64,000 bases of DNA, taken from Progne subis subis (Eukaryota > Chordata > Aves > Passeriformes > Hirundinidae). The first letter of the stretch is position 1. Every line of letters begins with the position of its first letter. Below the pieces are notes generated by a model. The model was given only the letters and a program-made list of their open reading frames with translations. It made no database searches and was not told where the DNA came from. The position numbers and the translations under genes are program-made. Shown here piece after piece: positions 34,690 to 46,559 of this stretch. The DNA lies in the NCBI GenBank assembly GCA_022316685.1, contig JAKJHU010000066.1:2707140-2771139 (forward strand), read 5' to 3'.

Positions 34690-34870
34690 AGGATGGCGCC
34701 AGCCGGCTCAGTGCTTACAGACAGCTGTGGCGAGACGCAACTTAAGGAGGTTCCAGTGTCATAAGCCGGGGGAGGCGGAGCCTGAGGAGGGGACCGGCCG
34801 GGCGCTCCGGCCGCCCCCGCACTGCCCCCGCGGGAACCCCCCGGCGAAACAAACTTCTGTTCATCTCCAC
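34690..34870 (-). promoter_or_regulatory. GATA3 core promoter region
   Basis: Sequence immediately upstream of the predicted first exon. It has no TATA box; it is GC-rich with GGGGGCGG/CCGCCTCC-type Sp1 motifs (about 34766-34830) and an E-box CAGCTG near 34719. The gene is of the CpG-island, TATA-less class in mammals, which fits. The exact start site is inferred from resemblance to the human leader. Confidence 0.5.
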
Positions 34871-34903
34871 CTCCCTCTCCCGTTTTTGTTTTATTTAGTT
34901 TTG

Positions 34904-34905
<2 letters not shown>

Positions 34906-34936
<31 letters not shown>
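34906..34936. repeat. Poly(T) tract, 31 bases
   Basis: Uninterrupted T31 about 210 bp upstream of the predicted GATA3 start. Confidence 0.95.
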
Positions 34937-34939
<3 letters not shown>

Positions 34940-35369
34940 GGGGAAATTAAGTTTTCCCGCTGTCGCAGAAACTCTGCGAGTGGCCAGCCCGGAGAGATGG
35001 TGCGTGGAAGGGACCGGTTGGCTTCTCCGGCGGACAGCCCGAGGGATGCCAGCGGGCTCAGAGCACCCCGGGAGCAGGGATGTGCCGGCAGGTGCAGGAC
35101 CGGGGGGGCTCCCCCCTGGAAAAAAGCTGCCTCCTCCAGCGGCGCGGCTCAGAAAGGATTTCATTAATGTTATTTTTAAGGATACAAGCGCACAGCAACT
35201 CCCGAGTTCGTACGCTCGATTTGAGGGGGGGTGGGGATCAAGGGGTGGTTTTTCCCCCCTTCCCACCCCACCGCGGACCCGGCGTGGGCAGGAACGGCCG
35301 GGACAGCCGCGCGGGGCCGCGGGACGGCAACGACGGGACCCCGGGCGCCGCGCCCGGCCCCGCCCCCCC

Positions 35370-35500
35370 AGCGGGATCAGCCAATGAGCGGCCAGCAGGA
35401 ACAGGGGCGCCGGCTCCGGGCGGCGCTGATTGGCTGCGAGCCCGCGCCCCGCCGGCCCCCGGCGGCGTTGATTGGCTGTGGGCCCGCGGGCCGGTGGCCG
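35370..35500 (+). promoter_or_regulatory. CpG-rich block with three CCAAT boxes; possible divergent promoter
   Basis: CCAAT at 35381-35385 (plus) and two inverted copies ATTGG at 35429-35433 and 35471-35475, spaced 48 and 42 bp. The latter two lie in a duplicated unit (GGCGGCG, TGATTGGCTG, then GCCCGCG). Clustered CCAAT boxes bind NF-Y. The block sits about 0.7-0.8 kb upstream of the GATA3 start; in human a divergent lncRNA (GATA3-AS1) starts about a kilobase from GATA3. Assignment as a lncRNA promoter is inference. Confidence 0.45.
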
Positions 35501-35760
35501 CGCCGGGCGCTGCGTTGAGCCAGGGCATCCCCTAGCGGCACCCCGGGGTCATCCCGGCGGGAACGGGACAGGGACAGGGGGACAGGGGGACATGGGGAAC
35601 GGGGGGGACGGGGACAGCGCAGGGGGAAAGGGAACAATGAGGGAGAGTGAGTGGGAAAGAGAGAGAGAGAGGGAGAGAAAGGAAAGACAGAGGAAAAAAG
35701 AAAAGGGAAAAAAGAAGGAAAGGAAGAGGGAGGAAGGGACGACGGAAGGAAGGGAGGAAG

Positions 35761-35850
35761 AAAAGAAAAGAAAAGAAAAGAAAAGAAAAGAAAAGAAAAG
35801 AAAAGAAAAGAAAAGAAAAGAAAAGAAAAGAAAAGAAAAGAAAAGAAAAG
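35761..35850. repeat. (AAAAG)18 microsatellite
   Basis: Eighteen perfect tandem AAAAG units, preceded by about 120 bp of purine-rich sequence from 35640. Confidence 0.97.
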
Positions 35851-36088
35851 AGAAAAGATTAATTTTTTTTAGAATCACTAGAACGAGTCACTCACTGAGT
35901 GCCCTGCGCGCTGTCTCCGCACGCTGGCCAGAGCGCGTCAGCCCCGGTGCGGGACGGAGCGGCTCTCCGGAGTATTTATACCGGGAGGTCCCAGTAAAAC
36001 CCTCCGGTCAGCGGGGCCGGGCTGGGCTCAACCTGCGGCTGGGAGCCGGCTCCGCTCCCCGACGGCCGGCGGAGCAAAGCCTCCCGTC

Positions 36089-36142
36089 GGACGGACGGAC
36101 GGACGGATGGACGGACGGATGGATGGATGGACGGACGGACAG
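36089..36142. repeat. (GGAC/GGAT)n microsatellite
   Basis: About 13 tetranucleotide units, GGAC with interspersed GGAT. Confidence 0.93.
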
Positions 36143-36246
36143 ATGCTCTCTCCGGATCCTCGAGGGCGCCCGTTTTAAGCCCGGGTTTCAGCTCCCGGTG
36201 CTGCCCATCGCCGTTGGGCGTGGGGACAGAGGCCTCACGCGTGAAA

Positions 36247-36299
36247 GATGTGGATATGCACATACATATGTGCATATATATATGTATATATATATATAT
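36247..36299. repeat. (TA)n with TGCA interruptions
   Basis: Alternating TATATA/TATGTGCATA sequence ending in a pure (TA) stretch. Confidence 0.85.
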
Positions 36300-38670
36300 C
36301 AAAAGGCAGCTGACCAGGACAGGTATAAGAGCCGTGAAACAGCCACGCGTTTGGTTCGGTGCTCCCCAGCCAAAGGGGGAACCGCGCAAAAGTGCCGGGT
36401 GCGGAGCGCCGAGGAGGGTGGACGAGCCGGGAAGTGGGTTGGCAGGTCTTCCCCACCCAGAACTGTCCGGGGGACAAGGCTCGGTGCTCCCCCGAGCTGT
36501 CCAGCCTCGCCGACGCCGCCGGGGCCGAGCGTCGACCCGGGGGCAGCGGGAACCGCTCCCTGCAGCCCTTTGGAGGGAAGGGGGAGACAGGAGGGGGATG
36601 CTCGTGGCCCCCCCCGAGCTCCGGGAAAGCTCGCGTTTCGTCTCTCCCCTCAGAGGAGCCCCTTTGCCTGCAGGGTTTTTATTTTGCGGGGCGTCCCTTC
36701 CTTTCCAGGAATTGGGGTGCACTGGAAGGGGCGAACGGCGCTGTCTGTCCTGATGCTCTTCCCGGGATGCGCCTCCGGCTCCCTCCGCACCTGGAGGCCC
36801 CACGGCCGCCCCCGGGGTGTGGGGGCCGGGGCGCCCCAGCACCAGGGTGGTCTCCTGCCCACCCCTCCTCCTCCTTTGGGATTCCTTTGGGAGGAGGAGG
36901 ACGGCGAAGAGGGGAGCAAGGTTCAGGAGCACAAATCCCGCCATCCCCCTCCCCAACTTTGAGCATTTTATGGACGTGAGTGGGAATTGTCTCCCCGGGA
37001 TTTGCCTCTTCATCCCCGCTCCCCAAATTTCCTCCCACCCCAAGCACATCCCGCTGGCCAGAGGGGTTTCGGACACTTGGGAAGTCACTTTGTGTCTTTT
37101 AATATTGGAGGGGGAGGCCTTAATGCGAGCTGAGATCTTTGGGCAGGTGAGCTGAGATTGCCAGCCCCGCTGCCTCCGGCGCTTACAGCCCTGAGACCTA
37201 CAGCCGTGGGATCACAGGAGGGGAATTTCCATCCAAAGGTCACAAAAATGCCAAACTATTTTAAAACCCGCCTTTAACCCTGTCCGAAAGTAGTGAGGAA
37301 AATCGCTTTCCTTCAGCTCCTTGGGGGGCAGGGAACTATGAATGCAGAATAAAATGAGTAAAGTAAAAAAGAGGAAAAAAAAATTAAAAGGTAAAAGAAA
37401 ATAATAAATCAACACCTACACCGAGTCCCATCAGTGGCAGTGGGGGAAACGAATGGGAAGAGCCCTGAGGGCTCCGTCCTGCCCCGACAGGGGTGGCACG
37501 GCGGGACCCTGCTCCCAATCCATCCCTCGCAGCCACAGCCCCGACTGCGGGAGGAGGACACCCGCTTTCAAATCTACTTTGCTTAGGCTGTCCCTTTATT
37601 TTCAACCCGTCCTCGATAGACTCAATCTTCCATTCCCCCTTCCAGCCAGGAGGAAGGAGTGGTGGGGAGAGCAAAACGCCCCCCGCCCCCCCCCAAAAAA
37701 AAAAAAAAAGAAAAAAAAAAAAGAAGAAGAAGAAAAAGAGCAAACCCATCATTTTCCCCGTCTCCTCGGATTATCCTGCGATCCCCGGGGGTTTTGAGAG
37801 GAGCGCTGGCCTTGACCGTCCTTTTCCCAGGCTGTGGCTGCAGATCCATCACCTCGGCCCCCCCGCCCCGACAGCCCCCAGCAGGGTTTCCAGTGACAGC
37901 TCGGCGTTAATAGGAGCCCATTGTTGGAGCAATTAGCCCCAAGCTCGCCAACAGCCGCCAGATAAGGCTCGGGGGCTCGGGGGTTAATTCTGCCGGGGGA
38001 GAGGGGGCTGCGGGGAGCGGGGCTCCAGCATCGCTCCTAGCTAGGGGAGGGATGGGGGGAATGGGGACAACTCTGCCTCGAAAAGGTCACGAGGAACCGC
38101 TTCGGACCCTTCATTGTCACTTAGAGACCCAAAACAGGGGAATTTAATTTAAAAGTAATAATAATGATAAAACCCCTACAGATAAAATCAACAATAACAA
38201 AACCCCAAACTTGGTGGGATGGCTCGGCCTCCAGGCTACCGCTCCCCAAAAAATGGCCAGTCGAAGAGTACTTTAGCTGTCACCCCCTTTTCTTTTCTTT
38301 TTTTTTTTTTTTTTTCTTTTTCTTAATCTCCCTCGGGCCTCGCTGTTCAAATAGGTTCTGACAAGGTTGTTCTGGAGCCGGGACCCGGGGCCAGCCGCTC
38401 CTCCGTGCTCGCTGGTGCCCACCGCCGCGACTGGCACCTCGGGGCGGGGACAGGCAGCCTCCCCCTTCTCCCCCCCTCTCCTTTAGCCCCCTTTTAAACG
38501 ACAATTGACTGAAAGGGGATTAAGTTACGTTTGTCGGGCTGGGCTTTTTTTTTTTTTTTTTTTTTTTTCAGGGTACCAGAATAGTACAGGTAAAGCTGTA
38601 CAAACAGCCGGGAGCGAGGAATCGGGGGGTTATGGAGAGGACACGGCCTAGGGCAGAGCTCCGAAGATTA

Positions 38671-38677
<7 letters not shown>

Positions 38678-38714
<37 letters not shown>
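38678..38714. repeat. Poly(T) tract, 37 bases
   Basis: Uninterrupted T37 upstream of GATA3. Confidence 0.95.
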
Positions 38715-38716
<2 letters not shown>

Positions 38717-38897
38717 CTGTGTGCAGAACTTGCTCTCTCGCCGAGGGAGAGAGACCCGCGGTTGTGAGCCCGTCGCCCCCTCTCCGGCTGGGGCAGCCCC
38801 TCCCGAGGCAGGGAGCCTGCCAGTCCTGTTGGGAGGGTATTGGGCCCTGGTAAGGCTGCTGAGATAATCTCGGGTTAAACAAAGGCGCAGAGAAGAG

Positions 38898-38929
<32 letters not shown>

Positions 38930-40971
38930 CCCCTTCGTGAATTAAGCTGGAATTACGATCCACTTCCTCGAGGCCGCCACCACCCCCCCCCACCCCCCCC
39001 TTTATCATCTAAACGGTAATCAGCATCCGTCCAGCTAGGAGCTGGCAAATTAATAATAATAATAATACTCAAAGAGAAAGAGAGACTGGCATTTCTGCCT
39101 CTCCCCTTTTCCATCCCACATGAACCTTCCCTTCAGCTTCGAAACCAGCCACACGGGTGGTTTTTTTGTTTTGTTTTGGTTTTTTTTAATATACGTACAT
39201 ATTTCCGTTCTTTTCTAATAATTCAGTTATCTCCCCTTCGTGAAGATCGGGAGGAAACATAAACACGCGCACAAAGAAATGCCGAGCCATGAAAATTCAA
39301 AGAGAGAACAAATCACCGGCTGATTACGCCGGGACCAATTTTTTCTCCCTTCGTGCACCATCACCCACCACAGACTAACTTTTTTTTTTTTTTTTTCCCC
39401 CAGTGATGCTGTTTGATGGAGGGGTGGGAAGAGATGGGGGTAAAACCCCGCTCTGCCGTAGAAAAGAAATTCGAAGAATTAAAATTGGGAGGAGAGAAAC
39501 CGGGACTTTTCTTTCCCTCCTCCCCGCCCCCCCCTACCCCATCCTTCTTTGAAGCTGAGAGAAGGGCGACTGCCCCGGGACACTGCAGGAGTAAAAAAAA
39601 AAAAAAAAAAAGGTCTGAGAAAGATCAAAAACCGGCTCCGCAAGTCCCAGGGGCGAGCTCTCCCCCCGACACATTCCCCAAACTGCGCGGCAGAGGCGCG
39701 GAGAGCAGCGGGGCAAAGCGGAGAAGGGGAGGGGGACTCGTGTCACCCCTGCGGCCGGTGTCGCGTCCTGCTGCGGGCGGCAGGACCCGGGCAGGACCCA
39801 GCTCCCTCCCCTACCTCCCCTGACAGCCCCGCTTCGATCTCAACACGGTAAGTCCCTTTCCTCCCCTTTCCCCGCCACAGTTTTTCCTTTCTCAGACAGC
39901 AAATGTGCGATCTGGCAAAGGGTTCTCCTCCTCGTTTTTATTCCACCTCCCCATTTTACCCCATTCTCCCTTTTCCTCCCTCTCCAGGCTGCGGGAGAAA
40001 CTCCCGGCACCGGGCACCGCTCTCGCCGCAGGGAGCTGGGCAGAGCTCCAAAGGCTTCGACCCCACAAATTTAAAAAAATAAGGGAAGAAAAAGCCAGCA
40101 AATCCACTGAACAGCTACTCCAAATTACGGCGAGGTTAAAGAGGTGCTCAATAGGGGGGAAAAAATAAGGGGAAAAGAAAAAAGAAAAAGCAGGGAGTCG
40201 AGGGAGCCGGTTTGTTTAGGGTTCCCCCATTTTGCTTTATCTCCCAGGACCGTTTTGATTGATAGATTTGAAGCCGGGTTGAAGCATCCTGCGGGCTTTA
40301 AACCCGGCAAGAGCTATTTTCCTCGCACCCCACGGAGAGGGTGAAGCTGCCGAGGAGTTTAAGGATTTTTTTTTTTTCCTTTTGTATTTTTTTCTATTTT
40401 TTTTTTTTTTCCTTTTTCCCGAAAGCAAAAATTACCCCGACACTTAAATAAAGAAATAAACTCAACACAAATCTCCCGGCGGCTCTGGCTTGAGAGGAGG
40501 CGGCAGAATTAACACCACCAGCTCCTTGGTGAAATTCTGGAGCATATCCCGACCTCCCCGGATTAAAACCGAGCGATCTACTCCGACAAGCTCCCTGCTG
40601 CTGTCAGTTTAAAGCCGTCCTTGCACCCCTAAAACAAACCCACGGTGCCCACAAACCCAGCGGCTGTAACCCCGCACGACACGGCTGACAACCCGGCTCG
40701 CATTTACCCTCAGAGGCTCCAAAATTCCAACAGTACCGAGGGTGTCAGAACGCGCACGATTTCTTTTCGCCTTAAAGAGAGGGCTACCGCACCCCAAATT
40801 CCCCCGAGGAGCACATACAGCACCCCGAGGTGCTGTCCCGCCCCCGTCCAAGCACAAGGCGATGCCCTTCGCATCCCGGGGGACGAGAGCAGAGGTGCTC
40901 CCCCTCCTCCGCATCCCACTCCCTACCTGCCCCTGCCGCGAAAAACCTTCTCGTCCTACGTGGTTTTTTGT

Positions 40972-40972
<1 letters not shown>

Positions 40973-41010
<38 letters not shown>
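40973..41010. repeat. Poly(T) tract, 38 bases
   Basis: Uninterrupted T38 upstream of GATA3. Confidence 0.95.
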
Positions 41011-41442
41011 CCCCTTGAAATTAAAACGCTCCCCTCGGCTCTGTTAAAAAAAAAAAAAAATCATATCCCCGGGAGAAGGAAGCGCTTCTCCCCAGCCGGG
41101 AGCAAAATGCCTCGGCGGGGTGGGGGTAGACCTTCCATCTCCCCTCCTTCCTTCCCGAGAGGCTGTTTCTCCTTTCCCGGGGCCCCCAGGGTGCCGGGAC
41201 CCTCTCTGTCCCCCTGTCTGTCCGGGGCTCATCCCGGGGAGGTGGGAGCGGTGTCCGCCTCGGCGGAGCAGCAGCCCCTGCCCGCGGCACCGACAGGTCC
41301 CGGCTCCCCGGCTCCGCACCTGCGGCCCATAAATAATGAAGAAAACAAGCAGGGCCGGTGGTTATTAATTATCCGGTTTCATTAAAATCCGTCACCCGGA
41401 GCCCGCTGCCTGTGTACGGACACGTGAAGGTAAGAGGAGCTG

Positions 41443-41516
41443 GGATGGATGGATGGATTGATGGATGGATGGATAGATAGATAGATACATAGATAGATAG
41501 ATACATAGATAGACAG
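41443..41516. repeat. (GGAT)n/(GATA)n microsatellite
   Basis: Tetranucleotide array changing from GGAT units to GATA units with GATACATA interruptions. It holds eight GATA words, five of them in AGATAG (WGATAR) context between 41475 and 41512. Confidence 0.93.
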
Positions 41517-44329
41517 ATTTTCTCCCCTTTCTGTTTTCAAAACGCTCGATGACAGATAATGTGGATTTTTTGACAACACAAGCCATTCCCATTGCTCCCT
41601 CCCGAAACACCCTCCGCGCGGTTTGGAGGGTGAAAAATTTTCCTACGAGGCGGGGAAAGAGAAGAGAGACTTAACGCAGGGATACCGGGAGAGAGAAGAA
41701 ACTCTCCTTTCTCCCTTCGACTCCCAGTCCTGCCAGAGCTCACAGCGGCCCAGCCTGGCCCGGCCCGGCCCGCGGATCCGCTCAGCGGGACCGGGAGTGC
41801 GGGTCCGGCCCCGGAGCGGAACCACCTCCCTCCTCATCCCAGCCTGCCTTAACCACACACCTCCAGGGTAGCTCCGCTTCGCGTTTCCAATGTATAAAAC
41901 TGAGAAATATCTGCGGAAAATCGCCCTGAGTCGATTCTGTTAGAAGCACAGTATTGTTGTAATGTTTTATATAAGGATATTTTTAACCCGAAGAGACAGA
42001 GTGCTACACATACAGGGTGTATTTCATATTATACAGCACATATCAACCTAAGAGAATCAAATCGAATGGGAATTATTTGTGGGAAGAGCACAGGACCACA
42101 GCCATCGGAACACGCCTGCCAGCATGAATATCGCTATACACAGAGTATAAAGTATAAATACGAGCAAATATACAGATATATATTTATATGCACATAGGTA
42201 CGAAGCCAGGCGCAGAAAGGCCCTGCATATCCCTCAGATATAAATCCATTCCCGTCCTGACATTAGTATTTCTCATCCCAGCTATGTCAATGCCGTGTCC
42301 CATCTCCCAGCCTCTCTCCTTTGCCCCTAACACCCACGGGTGAAACACCTTCTCCCCAGCTTCCCCAAAATCGCTCCCTTACGGATCAGGGAGGCTTTCC
42401 CCAAGGTCACTGAGAAAACTCGACTCTCCCTCCCCTCAGCATCCACCCCATGCTAGAAAGGGGGATCGGGGCTGAGTTTCAAATCCTTTGAGCCGAGCTC
42501 CCCATCCTAATGCCCTCCACGTGGAGAAGGAGTAAAAGGAGGATGAATTTAAAAAAAAAAAAAAAAAAAAAATTGAAAAGAAAAAGAAAAAAAAAAAAAA
42601 AAAATAAGAGGATGGGGGGGATGAGAGCGGGGACACACGGACAGACAAATCGGTGCTCGCTCACTGACCTGGGCAGATGCCTTTGATTTTGTCCGGTTCC
42701 GCTGGAGCGCTCAGAGCAGGAGTGCGGGAGGAGCGCAGCCGCTGCTGGCATGTCGCAAGCTCTCACCGAGGGGGAAAACCTGGGGGAGCCGCATCCTCCG
42801 AACGCCCACCCTTGCCCTCCTCCTCCTCCTCCGGGCTGGGCTGAAGATCAGAGCTCTTCCGGGTTGGGAAAGGGCAGAGCGGGAGCCAGAGGAATATGAT
42901 GGGCCATTTCTTTACACACCCATCGGTGGGGCGGGGAGGTGGAGGTGGGGGGGACAGGGGCAGGGCCAGGGGGACGCGCCAGGTACAGCGGTGTGAGCGT
43001 GATGTAACCTGTCCCGGGAGCGACTGTCAGCGCCGGCAGCCGGGAACGCCGGCAGGAGAGAGGGGGGGAAATGTAATTAAGCGTGTGATCGTACGAATAA
43101 ACGCCGGGTCTCGCTCGGCTGCGCCGAAAGCTTTCGAGGAAAAGTGGTGGCATTAGAGACAGGGGGCTGGTTCTTCTCCTCCGTACCCCTTTTCTCCTCC
43201 CGGAGGGGATTTTTAATGACCCTATTCTCCTGTTTTATTTATTCTTATTAATTTTTATTTTGAATATGTATCTGTGCAAGGCTCCGAGATACAGACAGGA
43301 AAAAAAATTAAAATAATAATAATAATTTAAAAAAAAAAAAAAATAGATGGACTCGCTCCGAGAACGGGGTGGGACGAGGACTGTTCCCCTGTCTCCCACT
43401 CCTCCTCGGGACGAGGAAGGCTCCCGGCCGCGGGCAGGAGCTCAGCACCTCTACATGGAGACACCGATCGTAGGGGTCGGGCTCAGCTCCGGGGATCCTG
43501 TGTCCCCCTCTCTGTCCCCTCGGACTCGCACGGGGCCCGTGTGGAGCGAAAGGGACGGGCCGGGGGACCTGCGGACCCCTGCCCGCCCCTCAGTCTCCTT
43601 TCCCCGGGAACACCTGGGGGTTTTCGAGGGCTGGGGGCGGAGGGAAGATAAACACCCGCCCTAAAAGTGCTGTAGGGGCAGCAGAAGCCAGGGATCCGGG
43701 CTATGGCCACGCAGGAGGATGCCCCAGGTCTTTCAGCGATGGGGAGATGGAGGAACAGACGGGGGAAAGGGGCGGGGGACTCTGATTTTCCACATTCAAC
43801 CCCCCGACTCGTGTCACTGCCCCAGACCTAATGCTGCAGCCTCGGTGTTCTCCCCCGTTAGCCTCGATCCACGGGCAGATTTGCTGACGAGAAAACTTCC
43901 CCAGGTTTTGGTGACGATATTTTTATTCTCTAGAGCAGGGTGCTCATTTCACAGGGGGTGTCCTGCCATCAAAACCCGACGAGACACGGAGGACCAGCCT
44001 GAGCAAGGTGGGAGGGGGTTTATCCACGGGAAACACGTCCGGGAATGGCCACTCTCATCTACCACGTCCGAGTGGAAGAAGTGGGGAGGGGGGAAATAAA
44101 ATCCCCAGGCTCTACATCTACCCTCAGTGTGAAGATGCTTCCTCGGGAATAAACCTGGAGTAAAGCTTTAATTCCGGGACTGAACCAGGTGCGTGCGGCA
44201 GACCCCAGGCCCCGCTGCGGGAGCCCCACTGATGCTGGGGGATGCAGAGCCGCCCTCCCCGGCCCGGCCCCGAGGGCTTATGCCGGCAGCGCTGAGAAAA
44301 GTGGGGCGAAAATCGGGCACTTAAAAAGA

Positions 44330-44330
<1 letters not shown>

Positions 44331-44382
<52 letters not shown>
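44331..44382. repeat. Compound (TA)n(TG)n microsatellite
   Basis: About 12 TA units passing directly into about 14 TG units. Confidence 0.96.
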
Positions 44383-44386
<4 letters not shown>

Positions 44387-45229
44387 CCCACGCTCCTGGT
44401 CCTGGAGGGATATTGCTGGGTTTTTCTGCTGACGTTGGGAGTTGGCTATCGCTGCTTCTAGAGTGATTCTCTGCGAGGTGAAAGGTAACGCGATCGCCTC
44501 CCAATTCTATCTTTAGAAAACACATTCAATTAAGGTAATAACTTAAAGCTCATTAGAGTCGCGAAGGGAACCTTCCCAGCGCCAAACACCGATGGAAACA
44601 GCTTGGGCACCCCAACGGCGAGGGGGAGGAGGGTTGAGTCCATCTACCTTCGACAAGAAATGTGCTTTTAGCTAAGGAAAGTCTTGGAAAAAGAGGATTT
44701 TAAAGCCACGAGGCTCGTGTGGTTTGGACCGAGCCGTGTGGACGAGCCGGGGATGAATCCTTGCGGGGTATGGGATAAGGGGAAAAAAAAAAAAAAGAAA
44801 TGAATGAAGGAGAATACATCTGAAATCACTCGGGGGGGTGTGTTCCTCACCGCAGGGCTGGGAAAATCCCCGCGGAATCTTCTGCTCCCCAAAAACTGTG
44901 CTGCGGGAGGGAGACGAGATCAATCTGGCAGATGATGCCGGATCCCTCCAAAACTGCATAGAAGAAGAAAAAAAATAAATAAAAAAACGTGGGGAGGGAG
45001 CTGGATCCGGGCTGTTTGAGCACATCGTGGAACTGGGTGGGGAAACGAAAAATCAGGGATCCTCCAGGCAAAAACCGCTTGGGAAGACCGCGGAGATGGA
45101 GTCCCCGCACTATTGTCTCTGTTCCTCCGGCTGGGGCTTGCTGGGGGGCGGGAGGGGACAGAGGGAATTTGGGCACAGGCGCAGGCGCATCCACACTCAT
45201 CCCCCCCTCCCGCATCCACCCCGCACCGC

Positions 45230-45410
45230 GAAGTTCATTTCCAGCCACGATGGCCGGTGATTCAAAGGTTAAACATAACTAATGAGGCTTTAAATGGCAC
45301 CCGGGGTTTATCATAAATATCACAGAGCCGCCTTGATGCCTGCAGTTGAGGTCCGAACATACATTCAAAGCGATAGTCAGATACCCGGAGGTCATTTAAA
45401 TAAATAAATA
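45230..45410. promoter_or_regulatory. Candidate conserved noncoding element
   Basis: Non-repetitive AT-rich block following GC-rich sequence. It contains ATTCAAAGG (TCF/LEF-like) at 45261-45269, ACTAATGAGGC (homeodomain-like) and TTATCATAAATATCAC. Conservation is guessed from composition, not measured. Confidence 0.3.
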
Positions 45411-45418
45411 CACGGAAA

Positions 45419-45453
45419 ATAATAATAATAATAATAATAATATAATAATAATA
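45419..45453. repeat. (AAT)n microsatellite
   Basis: Tandem AAT units with one dinucleotide slip in the middle (near 45441). Confidence 0.93.
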
Positions 45454-45746
45454 AAAATGCACGCACACCATATTTTTTCTGTCTGTGTGTGTCTATGAAA
45501 TATAGCTATGTATGCATATAATATATGTGGAATATTTATATGGTGTCTGTATATATATTTATATGAGATATATATATGTATATGTTCCATATATAAATAT
45601 ATAGAATAAATATTTGGATTTTTTTTTTTCTTTGTGTTTTCCAACTTGTTAGGGGAGCCTGTGATTCTCCCCCTGCATGTGCTTGGTCCCACCTCTTGCT
45701 CTCCTCCTGGCGCACATTTAGCCGGGTGTACGCCGAAATAAATACC

Positions 45747-45753
<7 letters not shown>

Positions 45754-45789
<36 letters not shown>
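45754..45789. repeat. (AC)n microsatellite
   Basis: About 18 AC units with one CACG interruption near the end. Confidence 0.95.
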
Positions 45790-45790
<1 letters not shown>

Positions 45791-46048
45791 ATCGATTTCT
45801 GTTCCGCCTGAACCAAGATTTGCAGTCGAACCCTCCCTAAATAAAATCCATAGGTTATTGTTGGGGATAACCGCTCTGCCGGCTGCAGAGAGGAGGTTGG
45901 GGATGTTTTATTTGCTGTAATTAAACTGCCTCTCCTGTTCTGAAAAGAAAACCCACCCTCCCTGTCCCCGCCCCGGGGAAAAGTTGCCAATAATCAATAA
46001 TTCCCCCCTCTCCGGCTGTGAAAGCAGAGTGTCAGAGAGGTTTCTCTC

Positions 46049-46079
<31 letters not shown>

Positions 46080-46559
46080 TTTTTTAATATCACTGTTGCA
46101 ATCTACGATTCCAGGGAGGGGAAGAAAGCACCCTCCGTCTTGATCTCCCCAAATCAGGCGCTTTGGCATTGATCCTGCGCTTTGTGTGCGCGGAGAATAT
46201 TCGCTTTAAAACGATTTCCATTAAACGCTGCCGCCTGCATCGGTAGGACCGACCTAATGACTTTGTGGGAGCGCTGGGGAGGGACAGAGGGGCTGGGGGG
46301 GACCCTCGGAAATTAAAATAATCGCCGCCCCCACCCTCTTTCCCCCGTCCGCATCTTCCATTCATCCAAATGCGGGGCTTGGGAATGAAGTCAAAGCCAG
46401 ACCCCCAACAAATCGCCGCAATTGTAAATTCCTATCCGTTACAACCAAGGTGCAAAATATATTTATAAAAATATATAAAGCACGTGGAAGAGGAGAATTT
46501 TAATTAAATCTTACTGCGGCTCTAACAACATCGGAAGTGATATTTCATTCAGAGCCCGC

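Larger units (their letters stand above)
34488..34696 (-). other. GATA3: GATA3 exon 1, untranslated leader
   Basis: Noncoding first exon. On the minus strand it starts GGCGCCATCC, passes a short AAAGAATGCCTTCCCTGTAA segment, then an A43 tract (34660-34618), a purine-rich GAGAGAGGGAGG block, and GCGAGCGAGCACAATCTGAT. These blocks occur in the same order as in the human GATA3 leader as I remember it, although the human A tract is much shorter. The exon ends TTCCAG before the donor GTTTGT at 34487-34482. The donor matches less strongly than those of the coding exons, so the boundary is likely rather than certain. Alternative more distal first exons are known for mammalian GATA3 and I could not locate one here. 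Confidence 0.7.
34871..36980. other. CpG-rich upstream region, no gene
   Basis: High GC with many CpG dinucleotides, especially 34971-35550 and 35930-36960, interrupted by a T31 run (34906-34936) and an (AAAAG)18 array. It is probably the CpG island of GATA3 and a divergent transcript. Long open frames on both strands (for example plus 35472-36962 and minus 35976-37088) arise from GC richness and microsatellites and show no domain. Confidence 0.6.
36981..41440. other. Upstream noncoding region, homopolymer-rich
   Basis: No coding gene seen. It contains T37 (38678-38714), T28 (38902-38929), T38 (40973-41010), a shorter T run near 38546-38568 and A runs near 37695-37730. An AGATAAGG motif lies at 37962-37969 in an otherwise GC-rich segment. 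Good splice-donor-like words on the plus strand occur at 39847 (CACG then GTAAGT) and 41430 (AAG then GTAAGA); they could belong to a divergent lncRNA but there is no further support. Confidence 0.5.

Noticed and set aside
35472..36962. 496-codon plus-strand open frame
   Set aside because: Spans the (AAAAG)n, (GGAC)n and (TA)n microsatellites and GC-rich DNA; its translation is low-complexity and shows no domain.
35976..37088. 370-codon minus-strand open frame
   Set aside because: Overlaps the same CpG-rich microsatellite region, contains repeat-derived Arg-Pro-Ser runs and has no recognisable homology.
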